Numbered from the stretch's first letter, positions 1 through 8,767 are shown. The stretch: DNA of 47,985 bases from CAYNEO01 sp964396245 (GCA_964396245.1 CAYNEO010000028.1:1-47985), one strand, 5' to 3'. Numbers and translations are program-made. The notes: generated from the letters alone by a model not told the origin.

Positions 1-77
1 TGGGATTCGAACCCAGGATACGCGAAGCGTATACACGCTCTCCAGGCGTGCGCCTTCAACCGCTCGGCCATCTCTCC
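1..77 (-). tRNA. tRNA-Ser (GGA anticodon), 3' end cut by window edge
   Basis: Read on the minus strand, the tRNA begins with acceptor strand GGAGAGA (bases 77-71). An anticodon stem CACGC/GCGTG encloses the loop CTGGAGA, giving anticodon GGA, which reads UCC/UCU serine codons. A long variable arm with a TACGC/GCGTA stem is typical of serine tRNAs. The T-loop TTCGAAT lies at the window start. The last T-stem base, the 3' acceptor strand and the CCA end fall outside the window. Confidence 0.95.
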
Positions 78-180
78 GGTGTCGATTTTTCAGGGCCGTT
101 CAAGGCCCGCGTCGTAGACGCCTAATTTATAGAATCGCGCGGGAAAAACAAGGGCATTCTGGGTGGAGATGCGGTTCTCC

Positions 181-423
181 CCCACCCGGAGGCTGGGGCA
201 CCGGGGGGTTCGCGTTGTGTCATGCTTCGACTCCAGCCAGCATGACGGGTGGGGGAGTCTGGATTCCAGTTGTGAGTGTCGGGTTTCTTGTCTTTGTCCA
301 CCTTCGGCGAACTTCGACAGCGGAACCCGACCTACGGCTTTATCCGCTCGTCTTCGTCCGCCTTCGGCGAACTTCGACAGCGGAACCCGACCTACGGCCT
401 TTCGTCCCACCCGGAGGGTGGGG
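181..423. repeat. intergenic repeat cluster: hairpins and a 60-bp-period tandem repeat
   Basis: The 377 bases between the tRNA and fetB hold no convincing gene but several repeats. A 38-bp block at 301-338 is repeated exactly at 361-398, and the similarity extends back over the preceding 10 bases, giving a 60-bp period. A module beginning CCCACCCGGAGG occurs near 181 and at 406; the second copy is a perfect hairpin (406-412 with 416-422). A further inverted repeat pairs 219-226 with 239-246 (GTCATGCT/AGCATGAC). Short ORFs across this stretch only translate the repeat. It looks like clustered REP-like or dispersed intergenic elements. Confidence 0.75.
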
Positions 424-454
424 CACCGGCTAAGGCTGAGAGACCGGTATCGGA

Positions 455-1237
455 TTACGACGAGGCATTTGAGGGAGTGATGGGGAGGGTGAGCTGGTGG
501 CAGGGGGTGAAGAATTTGCGGATGGTGAGTTCGAGAGTGACAATCGAGGTGATAGTGACGGCGCTCAGGAGCATGTAGCCGACGATAAGTTGCAGGAGGA
601 CGGCGTGCAGGGGTGTGGCACCGGCGAGAATCATACCGGTCATGGCGCCGGGCAGGGCGACAATGCCGACGGTTTTCATGAAGTTGAGCATGGAGATCAT
701 TCCGGCGATAGCGGCCTCGCGCTGGTACGGCAGGCTGGCTTCGCGCCACGTTTTGCCGAGGGAAAGGGAGCTTTCGATGGCCAGTTTGTGGTCGACGATA
801 TCGGTACTGATGCGCCGGATGGTCAGCGTGGAGGCATTCATGCAGTTGCTGGCGAGCATGCCCGCGAGCGGGATGACATAGCGGGCCTCGAAATCAATCA
901 GGCCGATAGCGAGCATCAGGCCGAGTGTCAGCAGTGAGCCGAGGACCATGGCAGTAAATGTCACGAAGAATGCGCCGCTGACGCCGGTAACGCGGCCGGC
1001 GGCGACTTTGGCGCCGACAGTGAGCATGATCATAATGGCCAACAGGATCAGCCAGAAGGATTCGAGGGCGAAGATGTATTTCAACGCGTAGCCGACAGCG
1101 ACAAGCTGGATGAAGGCGCGGACGGAGCCGAAAGCCATGTCTTTCTGGACGGGAATTTTCCACCATCGGCTGACAGCGATCGCGACTACCACCAGCACCA
1201 GCGATATGGCGACATCGACAAAGCCCGGACTGCTCAT
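455..1237 (-). CDS. fetB: FetB/YbbM-family ABC transporter permease (probable iron exporter)
   Basis: A 260-aa polytopic inner-membrane protein of the UPF0014/FetB family. It has about seven hydrophobic segments spread along its length and the conserved central stretch around GMLASNCMNAS followed by a charged loop. In E. coli, FetA and FetB form an ABC transporter linked to iron export and oxidative-stress resistance. Here the start codon overlaps the stop of the ATPase gene by four bases (ATGA), so the two are translationally coupled, and length matches the family. The iron substrate is inferred from the family only. The C-terminal 20 residues after the last membrane segment are polar and probably cytoplasmic. 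Confidence 0.88.
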   Translation of the reverse strand: MSSPGFVDVAISLVLVVVAIAVSRWWKIPVQKDMAFGSVRAFIQLVAVGYALKYIFALESFWLILLAIMIMLTVGAKVAAGRVTGVSGAFFVTFTAMVLGSLLTLGLMLAIGLIDFEARYVIPLAGMLASNCMNASTLTIRRISTDIVDHKLAIESSLSLGKTWREASLPYQREAAIAGMISMLNFMKTVGIVALPGAMTGMILAGATPLHAVLLQLIVGYMLLSAVTITSIVTLELTIRKFFTPCHQLTLPITPSNASS

Positions 1238-1953
1238 TGTAGCTCCCTGTCCCGGTACCGGCGACCTTCCTCGGTCGACGGGTGGTTGATGACTGTCTCG
1301 GAGGGTCCGTGTTCGAGAATGCGGCCCTTGACCATCAGGAGGACCTCTCCCCCGATCCGGAGCGCCTGGGCGGGGTCATGGGAGACCATGATGATCGTCA
1401 GGTCCTGTTCCCGGGCGAGACTTCGAATCGATTTCTCGACAATGGCCGTAGCGGTCGGGTCGAGCGCAGAGGTAGGTTCATCGAGAAGCACTACTGACGG
1501 GTCGGTGGCCAGAAGCCGGGCAAGGGCTATGCGTTGTGCCTCGCCGCCGGAGAGGTTCGCGGTCGGGGTGTCGAGGAACTGCTCGGAAATGGCGGAGCGG
1601 GACAACAGCTGTCGCATGGCATCCTCGGTGAGGCTCGGGTTGGCGTAGACGAGGTTGTCGCGGACTGTGCCGGGAAACATGTGCGATCGCTGAAAGAGAT
1701 AGCCGACACTTCGACGCAGTTGGCCGATATCGTGATCGCAGTGCTCATTGCCGCAGAAGAAGACTTTTCCATCGGTGGGTTCATCAAGGCGATTAAGCAG
1801 GCGCAACAGCGAGGTCTTCCCCGCTCCCGACGGTCCGAGCAGGGTGTAGTGATTACCAGGAAAGAAGTCGAAGGAGACGTTGTCCAGGATGATTTTTTCG
1901 CCGATCCGGCGCGAGACGTTCTGAAGCGCCAGGACCGGTGTGGTTTCGCTCAC
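1234..1953 (-). CDS. fetA: FetA/YbbL-family ABC transporter ATP-binding protein
   Basis: The ATPase partner of the downstream permease, 239 aa. It has Walker A GPSGAGKTS, a Q-loop region (YLFQRSHM), the signature LSGGEAQR, Walker B VVLLDEPTSALD and the H-loop SHDP. An in-frame extension upstream to 2022 is open, but I place the start at the GTG at 1953. That GTG overlaps the upstream TGA as GTGA, has a GAGGA Shine-Dalgarno about 8 bases before it, and starts the protein just ahead of the first beta strand of the ABC domain. The extended reading would give an arginine-rich N-terminus lying wholly inside the neighbouring gene. Probable function is iron export with FetB, inferred from family and adjacency. 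Confidence 0.9.
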   Translation of the reverse strand: MSETTPVLALQNVSRRIGEKIILDNVSFDFFPGNHYTLLGPSGAGKTSLLRLLNRLDEPTDGKVFFCGNEHCDHDIGQLRRSVGYLFQRSHMFPGTVRDNLVYANPSLTEDAMRQLLSRSAISEQFLDTPTANLSGGEAQRIALARLLATDPSVVLLDEPTSALDPTATAIVEKSIRSLAREQDLTIIMVSHDPAQALRIGGEVLLMVKGRILEHGPSETVINHPSTEEGRRYRDRELQ

Positions 1954-2912
1954 GGTGATTTTTCCTCGTCGGCCTCGCCGAAATACAAGAATCGTCCAAG
2001 CATATTGACATATTCGGACCATCCCACCGCTCCCTGGCGGGTGCGAATGCGGTCGATGGCGCCGAGTTTGCTGTCTATTTCATCGCAATAATACAACACG
2101 AAGGCTTCGGGCATCTGCGGCACCACCGGTGAGGCAAACTGGAGTTCGCCGTGGTGGGAGAGGATCATATGCCGCAATTTGACCAGCAGTTTTTCGGGGA
2201 ACAGCTCGATGGTTTTAGCGCGCTCGCAAATCCAGTTGTCGACCAGGCACAGGTGGCCGATCAGGCGACCCTCGTCGGTGTAGTCGATCACAAAGCTGTC
2301 GGAGGTATACTGGCCGATCTTGCCGGCATCGTGAAACAGCCCGCCGAAAATCAGGTAATCCTTGTTAAGGAAATCATAGCCGGTGGCCACGCGGAGGGCG
2401 AGTTCGGCGACATTGGCGGAATGTTCGGACAATCCGCCGACATAAGCGTGGTGCCAGAGTTTGCCCGCCGCGGCTTTGAGATACTGGTCCATGAAGGACT
2501 CGTCATCCCAGAACGAGCGCATGAGTCGTTCGATATAGCTGTTCTCGACTTTTTCAGTGAGAGCCATGAGGCGGGCGCGTCGCTGTTCGACCGATTGCGG
2601 CGAATGCGGCAGGATATCCTCGATGGCGTATTCATCGTCGGTCGCGAGGCGGATGCGGGCGATAGTGACCTGGAGCCGGTTGTTGTATTCGGTAACCTGT
2701 CCCCGAAGCTTGATGACATCGCCCTCAGCCATATCGACCAGCGCGTACTGGTCCGGATCCCACATGATGGCGCGGATTCGCCCGGTAGCATCGCCGATTT
2801 CGAGCCTGACATACTGGCCGCGGGTATAATCGAGGACTTCTTTTTTGCGCACGACGAAAAAACCCTCGATACGGTCCTCGACGGCGAAGTCTTTGATCGG
2901 CTTGGATTCCAT
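1950..2912 (-). CDS. OB-fold plus HD-domain phosphohydrolase, YhaM-type 3'-5' exoribonuclease
   Basis: A 320-aa protein with an N-terminal OB-fold nucleic-acid-binding domain (about residues 10-95) and a C-terminal HD domain. The HD signature GGLFHDAGKIGQY is seen with an upstream histidine in GGLSEHSANVAEL. This is the architecture of Bacillus YhaM, a 3'-5' exoribonuclease that also acts on single-stranded DNA. The ATG at 2912 was chosen because the next residues fit the usual YhaM N-terminus and because a good promoter sits directly upstream; the open frame to 2963 crosses that promoter. It is the first gene of a three-gene chain with fetA and fetB, although no functional link to iron is apparent. 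Nuclease activity is inferred from domains. Confidence 0.82.
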   Translation of the reverse strand: MESKPIKDFAVEDRIEGFFVVRKKEVLDYTRGQYVRLEIGDATGRIRAIMWDPDQYALVDMAEGDVIKLRGQVTEYNNRLQVTIARIRLATDDEYAIEDILPHSPQSVEQRRARLMALTEKVENSYIERLMRSFWDDESFMDQYLKAAAGKLWHHAYVGGLSEHSANVAELALRVATGYDFLNKDYLIFGGLFHDAGKIGQYTSDSFVIDYTDEGRLIGHLCLVDNWICERAKTIELFPEKLLVKLRHMILSHHGELQFASPVVPQMPEAFVLYYCDEIDSKLGAIDRIRTRQGAVGWSEYVNMLGRFLYFGEADEEKSP

Positions 2913-2919
2913 AAGCGGT

Positions 2920-2948
2920 AGTATAATGGATAACGTTATGCGGGACAA
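2920..2948 (-). promoter_or_regulatory. promoter of the HD-nuclease/fetAB operon
   Basis: On the minus strand, TTGTCC (2948-2943) and TATACT (2925-2920) are separated by exactly 17 bases, close to sigma-70 consensus. The predicted transcription start about seven bases beyond the -10 falls at or next to the ATG at 2912. No Shine-Dalgarno precedes that ATG, so the transcript may be leaderless. A 10-bp palindrome ATAACGTTAT (2930-2939) lies in the spacer. Confidence 0.55.
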
Positions 2949-2972
2949 TAGCGGGAGTCGCAATTATTGTGG

Positions 2973-3000
2973 TTGATGAGGTGTGTATAAGGTATATATT
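2973..3000 (+). promoter_or_regulatory. promoter of lptF-lptG
   Basis: TTGATG (2973-2978) and TATATT (2995-3000) are 16 bases apart. The expected start near 3007 leaves only about six untranslated bases before the lptF ATG at 3013, and no Shine-Dalgarno is visible. An in-frame GTG at 2983 would lie inside this promoter. Confidence 0.45.
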
Positions 3001-3012
3001 AGCGGTGCTTTT

Positions 3013-4335
3013 ATGAAAATATTGCAGAGATATATACTTAAGGAGCATATCGCTCCGTTCTTTTTCGCCTTTTTCACTATCACATTTTTGCTGATAATCG
3101 ATTATGTCCCGAAGATTATCGACCATGTGATCGACAAGGACCTGTCGATCTGGGTGGTGCTGGAGTTGATCGGGCTGAACCTGGCGTGGATGCTGGCGCT
3201 GTCGGTGCCGATGTCGGTGCTGGTGGCGACCCTGATGGCGTTCGGGCGGATGAGCTCGGATTTCGAGGTGACGGCGATCAAGGCCTCGGGGGTGAATCTG
3301 ATCAATATTCTTCTCCCTCTGCTCCTGGCGGCATCGGTGCTGACATATGGGATGGTGCAGTTCAACGACAAGGTGCTTCCGGACTTGAATAAGCAGGCGC
3401 GGCAGTTATGGGGGGATATTGCGGCCATGCGGCCGACTCTGACCTTCGAATCGGGGGTGTTTATCTCGGATATCCCGGGGTATCTTATCCTGATCGATAA
3501 AATCGATCACGCGACATCGCGGGTCGAGGGCGTTCGGATCACCGATACGAAAGTGGCGAGCAAGCCTCGGATTATCATCGCCAAGTACGGGTATCTCAAG
3601 ATGATGGATAACGGGCGGACGATGCAGTTCACGCTGTACGACGGCGAGCTGCATTCGCTGGACGTGAACGAGCCGGAGAATTACCGAAAGCTGAAATTCG
3701 AGAACCAGGTAATCAATATCAGTGACGCCGGGTCCGAACTGGTGCGTCAGGACAGCGATTACCGGAGCGACCGGGAAATGGGAATCAATCAGCTCCAGGA
3801 GAACGTCGACCGGTCGGAAGCGGCGGTGATTCCGATTCGCGAGCGAATCTATGCCGACGTGGAGAACAAGTTTGAGCGAATATATGCGGACACGACGCAG
3901 TTCATGACGATGAAAGCGTTGAACGATTCAACGGCGCTTTTCATGGTTCGCAACGAAGCTCAGGGATGGAAGCGGCTGGTTGAACGGAACCGTCAGCAGA
4001 TAGACACGCACAAGAAGGTGATGGACAAGTACAGTATCGAGATATATAAGAAGTATTCGATTCCGGCGGCCTCGCTGGCGTTCATCCTGATCGGGGCGCC
4101 ACTCGGTATTCTGGCGAAAAAAGGCGGAATGGGAGTGGCGGTAGCGATTTCGATCGGCCTGTTTATCGTCTACTGGGCGTTTTTGATCGGCGGTGAGGAT
4201 GTGGCGGATCGTGGGCTGGTCTCGCCGTTCTGGGCGATGTGGTCGGCGAATTTCTTACTCGGGGCGATCGGACTGTATCTCATTTATGTCGTGGTAACGG
4301 AAAAACCGCTTTTCTCCTGGTTTCGAAAGCTCTAA
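3013..4335 (+). CDS. LptF/LptG-family permease (lipopolysaccharide export), first copy
   Basis: A 440-aa YjgP/YjgQ-family permease. The N-terminus MKILQRYILKEHIAPFF is typical. It has three membrane segments near the N-terminus (about residues 15-35, 50-75 and 95-115), a large periplasmic beta-jellyroll region, and three membrane segments at the C-terminus. In E. coli, LptF and LptG with the LptB ATPase extract lipopolysaccharide from the inner membrane and pass it to LptC. The central region (about 230-330) contains a charged, probably helical insertion, making this longer than its neighbour. The next gene starts five bases after the stop. No lptB or lptC is in the window. Assigned to the LptF position by order only. 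Confidence 0.85.
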   Translation: MKILQRYILKEHIAPFFFAFFTITFLLIIDYVPKIIDHVIDKDLSIWVVLELIGLNLAWMLALSVPMSVLVATLMAFGRMSSDFEVTAIKASGVNLINILLPLLLAASVLTYGMVQFNDKVLPDLNKQARQLWGDIAAMRPTLTFESGVFISDIPGYLILIDKIDHATSRVEGVRITDTKVASKPRIIIAKYGYLKMMDNGRTMQFTLYDGELHSLDVNEPENYRKLKFENQVINISDAGSELVRQDSDYRSDREMGINQLQENVDRSEAAVIPIRERIYADVENKFERIYADTTQFMTMKALNDSTALFMVRNEAQGWKRLVERNRQQIDTHKKVMDKYSIEIYKKYSIPAASLAFILIGAPLGILAKKGGMGVAVAISIGLFIVYWAFLIGGEDVADRGLVSPFWAMWSANFLLGAIGLYLIYVVVTEKPLFSWFRKL

Positions 4336-4340
4336 GAGAC

Positions 4341-5423
4341 ATGCTGAAGAAACTCGACCGGTACCTGCTGTGGAATTACATACGGGCGCTGCTGGTGGTC
4401 GCGCTGGCGGTGGGGCTGACCATTATCGTGATCAACATGGTCGAGGAGTTGCGGGATTTTATCGATCACCGGGTTCCGATCCTCAGTATTCTTGAATATT
4501 ACCTGTTTTTCGGCGGCTGGGTGTTGAAATCGTTTTTCCCGTTTTTCGTCCTGCTGGCGACGCTGTTTTCGGTGTCGCTTCTGGGCCGGAAAAACGAACT
4601 GATGGCGATGAAGGCGTCGGGGCTGTCGCTGTACCGGTTGACGCTGCCGTTTTTTGTGGCCACGGCTATCATGGCGGCGGGTCATTTCTACTACAATGAG
4701 TTCATCTTTCCGCCGGCCAACAAGCGTCGGCTGGAACTGAAGCAGTTTACGATCGAGAAGAAATCCAAGGAGTACTTTGCGCGGGCACGGAATATCTACC
4801 GGCAGATCAGCCGGGGGAATTTTTTCACGATCGGGACGTTCAATATCTCGACCAAGCGGGGTGAGGATTTCAAGCTGTACAAGACGAACAAGGATCAGCT
4901 CCAGGAGATAATTACCGCCCGGGAGATACTGTACGAGAAATCCGAGTGGTACGCAATTAAGGGCGTGCGGCGGTTTTTTGACTCGACGAAAGCGTCGTCG
5001 TTTACGGAATTCGATACGCTGGCGGTACCGTCGATCAAGGAAACGCCGGATGATTTCGCACGGCCGTTGGGCGATCCCGATGACATGGGCCTGGAGGAAC
5101 TCCAGAAGTACATCGACCTGATGAAACGAACGGGGGCACCGTATCTTCGGGAAGAAATTGACTTGCAGTTGAAGTATTCATATCCGCTGTCATCGGTGAT
5201 CATCTTGTTCATAACGATACCGTTTGCATCGAACACGAAGCGAAGCGGGATAGCGGTGTCAATTGCGAGCGGGTCGTTGATCGCGCTGCTGTATTTCGTG
5301 CTGTTCCGGGTTTCGCAGTCGGCCGGGTACAACGGGAGAATTCCGGAAGAAGCGGCAGTGTGGGGAGTCAACGGGCTGTTTCTTCTGGTGGGAATCTTTT
5401 TGATGTTGAGGGCGAAGAAGTAA
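4341..5423 (+). CDS. LptF/LptG-family permease, second copy
   Basis: A 360-aa paralogue of the preceding gene, beginning MLKKLDRYLLWNYIRAL. Three N-terminal membrane segments are followed by a periplasmic domain and three C-terminal membrane segments, the standard LptG/LptF topology; the cytoplasmic coupling-region sequence GRKNELMAMKASG is well conserved. Adjacent paralogous permeases are the normal arrangement for the LptFG heterodimer of the lipopolysaccharide export ABC complex. The start at 4341 follows the lptF stop by five bases; the open frame further upstream lies within lptF. Its stop overlaps the next gene's ATG by one base (TAATG), so all three genes should be on one transcript. 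Confidence 0.85.
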   Translation: MLKKLDRYLLWNYIRALLVVALAVGLTIIVINMVEELRDFIDHRVPILSILEYYLFFGGWVLKSFFPFFVLLATLFSVSLLGRKNELMAMKASGLSLYRLTLPFFVATAIMAAGHFYYNEFIFPPANKRRLELKQFTIEKKSKEYFARARNIYRQISRGNFFTIGTFNISTKRGEDFKLYKTNKDQLQEIITAREILYEKSEWYAIKGVRRFFDSTKASSFTEFDTLAVPSIKETPDDFARPLGDPDDMGLEELQKYIDLMKRTGAPYLREEIDLQLKYSYPLSSVIILFITIPFASNTKRSGIAVSIASGSLIALLYFVLFRVSQSAGYNGRIPEEAAVWGVNGLFLLVGIFLMLRAKK

Positions 5424-6220
5424 TGCCGCATCCGGATCATGAGAAGAACCGCGAGACGTGGAACAGGATGGTCGATTTGCATATCAACCACCCGGAGTAC
5501 AAGACACGCGAGGTAATCGAGGGCGGCTCGAGTCTCAAGAGTATCGAACTGGAGGCGCTGGGCGACGTCACCGGCAAGAGCCTGCTGCATTTGCAGTGCC
5601 AGTTCGGGCTGGACACGCTGTCGTGGGCGCGGAAGGGCGCGATTGTGACCGGGGTCGACATTTCGGAGCGTTCTATCGAGGCGGCGCGGGAGATCAACGG
5701 GAGGGCCGGGTTACAGGCGGAGTTTGTGCAGTCGGATGTGCTGGATCTGATCGGGAAAATCGATAAGAAGTTCGATATCGTGTTTCAATCGTACGGTACG
5801 CACATGTGGCTGGCTGACATGAAAAAGCTGGGCGAGGTGGTGGCGCACTATTTGAAACCGGGCGGGACCTACTTGATGGTCGACGAACATCCGTTAGGTT
5901 GGTTGTGCCTGTTCGCAGATGAAGAGGATTTCGACTATTTCGCGACCGAGCCGTACCGGACGGTGAATCCGACCGATTATTGTGAGATGGATACGCATAT
6001 CGAGGGGGAGCATGTCGAGTGGCTGCATAACCTGTCGAATTTATTTAACGGGTTGATCGATGCGGGACTGGCGATCGAGCGATTCGAGGAGTATCCGTTC
6101 GGGTATTACAGGCTGACGCCGGAGTGGTACCGCGAGGAGGGCAGTAACTACTGGCTGCCGCCGGGAGGAAGGACGAAGTATCCGTTATTGATGAAGATTC
6201 AGGCGCGGAAGAAGGACTGA
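5423..6220 (+). CDS. class I SAM-dependent methyltransferase
   Basis: A 265-aa methyltransferase with the Rossmann SAM-binding motif as LHLQCQFGLDTLSWA followed by VTGVDISERSIEAAREI, where the acidic residue after the second strand should bind the SAM ribose. A later PGGTYLMVDEHP segment corresponds to motif III/post-III. The start at 5423 overlaps the lptG stop (TAATG). The substrate is unknown: the family includes small-molecule and lipid methyltransferases, and placement behind lptFG may hint at an envelope substrate, but this is weak. The gene ends 17 bases before a strong terminator. The SAM-cycle genes metK and ahcY converge on the same terminator from the other side. Confidence 0.8.
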   Translation: MPHPDHEKNRETWNRMVDLHINHPEYKTREVIEGGSSLKSIELEALGDVTGKSLLHLQCQFGLDTLSWARKGAIVTGVDISERSIEAAREINGRAGLQAEFVQSDVLDLIGKIDKKFDIVFQSYGTHMWLADMKKLGEVVAHYLKPGGTYLMVDEHPLGWLCLFADEEDFDYFATEPYRTVNPTDYCEMDTHIEGEHVEWLHNLSNLFNGLIDAGLAIERFEEYPFGYYRLTPEWYREEGSNYWLPPGGRTKYPLLMKIQARKKD

Positions 6221-6237
6221 GTCCAAAAATAGAATAA

Positions 6238-6268
6238 GGCCGGAAGTGTGATACTTCCGGCCTTTTTT
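6238..6268. terminator. strong intrinsic terminator between convergent operons
   Basis: A perfect 10-bp stem, GGCCGGAAGT (6238-6247) with ACTTCCGGCC (6253-6262), encloses a 5-base loop and is followed by six T residues. The A-rich left flank means it could also end transcription from ahcY on the minus strand. Confidence 0.9.
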
Positions 6269-6301
6269 ATTTTACGCGCAACGTTTGTCTGTTGTCGGGA
6301 G

Positions 6302-7561
6302 TTATGTCCCCATTTCCCACGACGCGAGGTATTTCTTCTGTTCCGGGGTGAGTTTGTCGATCGAGACGCCCATGGATTTCAGTTTCAGGGCGGCGATGTG
6401 GGAGTCGATCTTCTCCGGAACGACATAGACCTGCCGTTCGAGCTTCTTGTGATTCTTGACGACATATTCAGCGGCCAGCGCCTGGTTGGCGAAGGACATG
6501 TCCATCACCATAGCGGGGTGTCCCTCGGCGGCTGAGAGGTTGATCAAACGGCCCTCGGCGAGAATGTAGATATGTTTCTTGCCGATGGTTACTTCCTCGA
6601 CCTGGTTACGGACCATCCGGCGTTTCGACGCGGCCTTGTAGATGGCGGGCAGGTCGATTTCAGCATTGAAGTGGCCGGAATTACAAACAATAGCGCCGTC
6701 TTTCATCTTCTTGACGTGCTCGAGGCGGATGACATTCAGGTCGCCCGTGACGGTGACGAACAAATCGCCAACCGGCGCCGCTTTGGACATCGGCATGACC
6801 ATGTATCCGTCCATGGCGGCTTCGATGCCTTTGACCGGATCGACTTCGGTGACGATGACATTGGCGCCCATTCCCTTGATGCGCACGGCGAGACCGCGCC
6901 CGCACCATCCGTATCCGGCGATCACGACCGTGGAACCGGCGATGAGCATGTTGGTCGAACGCAGGATGCCGTCGATGGTTGACTGCCCGGTGCCGTAACG
7001 GTTGTCGAAGAAGTGCTTGGTTTTCGACTCGTTGACGGCGATCACCGGGAAGAGCAGGGCGTCGTCGGCAGCCATGGCTTTCAGACGGATGACGCCGGTG
7101 GTGGTTTCCTCGGTGCCGGCGAGGACGTTCTTGACTTCGGCGCGCCGCTTGCTGTGCAGAGTCGAGACAAGATCAGCACCGTCATCCATGGTGATATTCG
7201 GCTTGATATCGATAGCCTGGTTGATGTGCTGGTAGTAGACCTTATTACTCTCGCCCTTGATGGAGAAGGTCGCGATGCCGTATTCCTTGACCAGGGCGGC
7301 GGCGACATCGTCCTGGGTGGACAGCGGATTGGACGCGCAGAGCGCCGTGTTGGCGCCGCCGGCTTTGAGCGTTCGCATCAGGTTGGCGGTTTCGGTGGTG
7401 ACGTGCAGGCAGGCGGCGATATTGACGCCTTTGAGGGGCTTCTCTCTGGTGAAGCGTTCGCGGATGAGCCGGAGTACGGGCATGTTTCGTTCCGCCCACT
7501 CGATACGTCGTTTACCCTCCTTTGCCAATCGAATGTCTTTGATATGCCTTTTGACAGCCAT
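6302..7561 (-). CDS. ahcY: adenosylhomocysteinase
   Basis: A 419-aa S-adenosyl-L-homocysteine hydrolase, the NAD-dependent enzyme that splits SAH into adenosine and homocysteine and relieves product inhibition of methyltransferases. Visible features are the substrate-region CLHVTTETANLM, the acidic ETTTGVIRL loop, the catalytic NDSKTKHFFDN-like segment (here NESKTKHFFDNRYGT), the NAD-binding glycine motif AGYGWCGRG, and a conserved GHFNAEID. The chosen ATG at 7561 begins MAVKRHIKD, six bases downstream of the metK stop; the open frame extending further upstream lies in metK. The C-terminus is shorter than in eukaryotic forms, as in many bacteria. It is the last gene of the large minus-strand block. 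Confidence 0.95.
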   Translation of the reverse strand: MAVKRHIKDIRLAKEGKRRIEWAERNMPVLRLIRERFTREKPLKGVNIAACLHVTTETANLMRTLKAGGANTALCASNPLSTQDDVAAALVKEYGIATFSIKGESNKVYYQHINQAIDIKPNITMDDGADLVSTLHSKRRAEVKNVLAGTEETTTGVIRLKAMAADDALLFPVIAVNESKTKHFFDNRYGTGQSTIDGILRSTNMLIAGSTVVIAGYGWCGRGLAVRIKGMGANVIVTEVDPVKGIEAAMDGYMVMPMSKAAPVGDLFVTVTGDLNVIRLEHVKKMKDGAIVCNSGHFNAEIDLPAIYKAASKRRMVRNQVEEVTIGKKHIYILAEGRLINLSAAEGHPAMVMDMSFANQALAAEYVVKNHKKLERQVYVVPEKIDSHIAALKLKSMGVSIDKLTPEQKKYLASWEMGT

Positions 7562-7566
7562 GGTAT

Positions 7567-8724
7567 TTACGCGTCCTTTGCTAAGAGTTTTGCCTTGTCG
7601 GTTTTCTCCCACGTGAAGTCTTTTTCCTCGCGGCCGAAGTGACCATAGGCGGCGGTATGCCGGTAGATAGGTCGCAGCAGGTCGAGTTCGGCGATGATGC
7701 CGCGCGGGGTCAATTCAAAATGTTTGCGGATTAACTCGGCGATTCGTTTCTCGGGAACTTTGCCGGTATTGTCGGTAAAGACCATCAGCGACACCGGTTC
7801 GGCGACGCCGATGGCATAGGCGAGCTGGAGCGTGCACTTGTCGGCGAGCCCGGCGGCAACGACGTTCTTGGCGATGTACCGGGCCATGTAGCTGGCCGAG
7901 CGGTCGACCTTGGTCGGGTCCTTTCCTGAAAATGCTCCGCCGCCGTGGGCGGCCATACCACCGTAGGTATCGACGATGATTTTGCGACCGGTCATGCCGG
8001 TATCGGATTGCGGCCCGCCGACGATGAATCGTCCGGTGGGATTGATCAGGTAACGGGTCTTCGCGTCAATGAGATTCTTCGGAACGATCGGCCTGATCAC
8101 CTTATCGATAATCTCATCTTTGGCCTTTTGGGAGATCTTCTTGTTTTTGCCGACGATCTCTTCGGTGTGCTGGGTGGAAATGACAACGGTATCGACGCGG
8201 TACGGCTTTCCGTCCTTGTATTCTATAGTCACCTGCGACTTACCGTCGGGGCCGAGATAGGGCAGCGTTTTCTTCTTGCGCAGTACGGAGAGCCGTCTGG
8301 TGAGCTTGTGCGCCAGCATGATCGGCATCGGCATCAACTCTTTCGTTTCGCGGCAGGCATAGCCGGACATCAGGCCCTGATCTCCGGCCCCGCCGACATC
8401 GACGCCGAGGGCGATATCGGGTGATTGCGCGCCGATGGCGTTGAGGATAGCGCAGGTGTTGTACGTGAAGCCGTACCTGGTGTCGTCGTAGCCGATTTCC
8501 CTGACAATCCGGCGCACGAGATTGTTGATATCGACGTAAGCGGTGGTGGTGATTTCGCCGCCGACGATTACCAATCCGATCGTCACGAAGGTTTCACACG
8601 CGACACGCCCGAACTTGTCCTGCTTCAACACTTCATCAAGCACCGCATCCGAAATCTGGTCCGCGAGTTTATCCGGATGCCCCTCCGTGACCGATTCGGA
8701 AGTGAAGAGAAAATCGTTAGGCAT
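7567..8724 (-). CDS. metK: S-adenosylmethionine synthetase
   Basis: A 385-aa methionine adenosyltransferase making SAM from methionine and ATP. The family N-terminus FTSESVTEGHPDKLADQIS, the hexapeptide region GAGDQGLMSGYA, and the glycine-rich loop GGGAFSGKDPTKVDRSA are all intact. The ATG at 8724 is preceded by AAGGAGAAGCTTG, giving a well-spaced AGGAG; an in-frame TTG one codon earlier is a weaker choice. A lysine-rich stretch around residues 165-215 is somewhat longer than in E. coli MetK. Directly upstream of ahcY, so synthesis of SAM and removal of SAH are co-expressed. Confidence 0.96.
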   Translation of the reverse strand: MPNDFLFTSESVTEGHPDKLADQISDAVLDEVLKQDKFGRVACETFVTIGLVIVGGEITTTAYVDINNLVRRIVREIGYDDTRYGFTYNTCAILNAIGAQSPDIALGVDVGGAGDQGLMSGYACRETKELMPMPIMLAHKLTRRLSVLRKKKTLPYLGPDGKSQVTIEYKDGKPYRVDTVVISTQHTEEIVGKNKKISQKAKDEIIDKVIRPIVPKNLIDAKTRYLINPTGRFIVGGPQSDTGMTGRKIIVDTYGGMAAHGGGAFSGKDPTKVDRSASYMARYIAKNVVAAGLADKCTLQLAYAIGVAEPVSLMVFTDNTGKVPEKRIAELIRKHFELTPRGIIAELDLLRPIYRHTAAYGHFGREEKDFTWEKTDKAKLLAKDA

Positions 8725-8767
8725 CAAGCTTCTCCTTTAGTTATGACCTTGCCGCTGCAAGCAGATG

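Noticed and set aside
291..400. CRISPR-like array
   Set aside because: Only two units, with no spacer diversity and no cas genes in the window.
163..480. Plus-strand ORF of 105 aa in the repeat cluster
   Set aside because: Its translation only repeats the 60-bp DNA unit, it overlaps fetB, and no ribosome-binding site or family similarity is seen.
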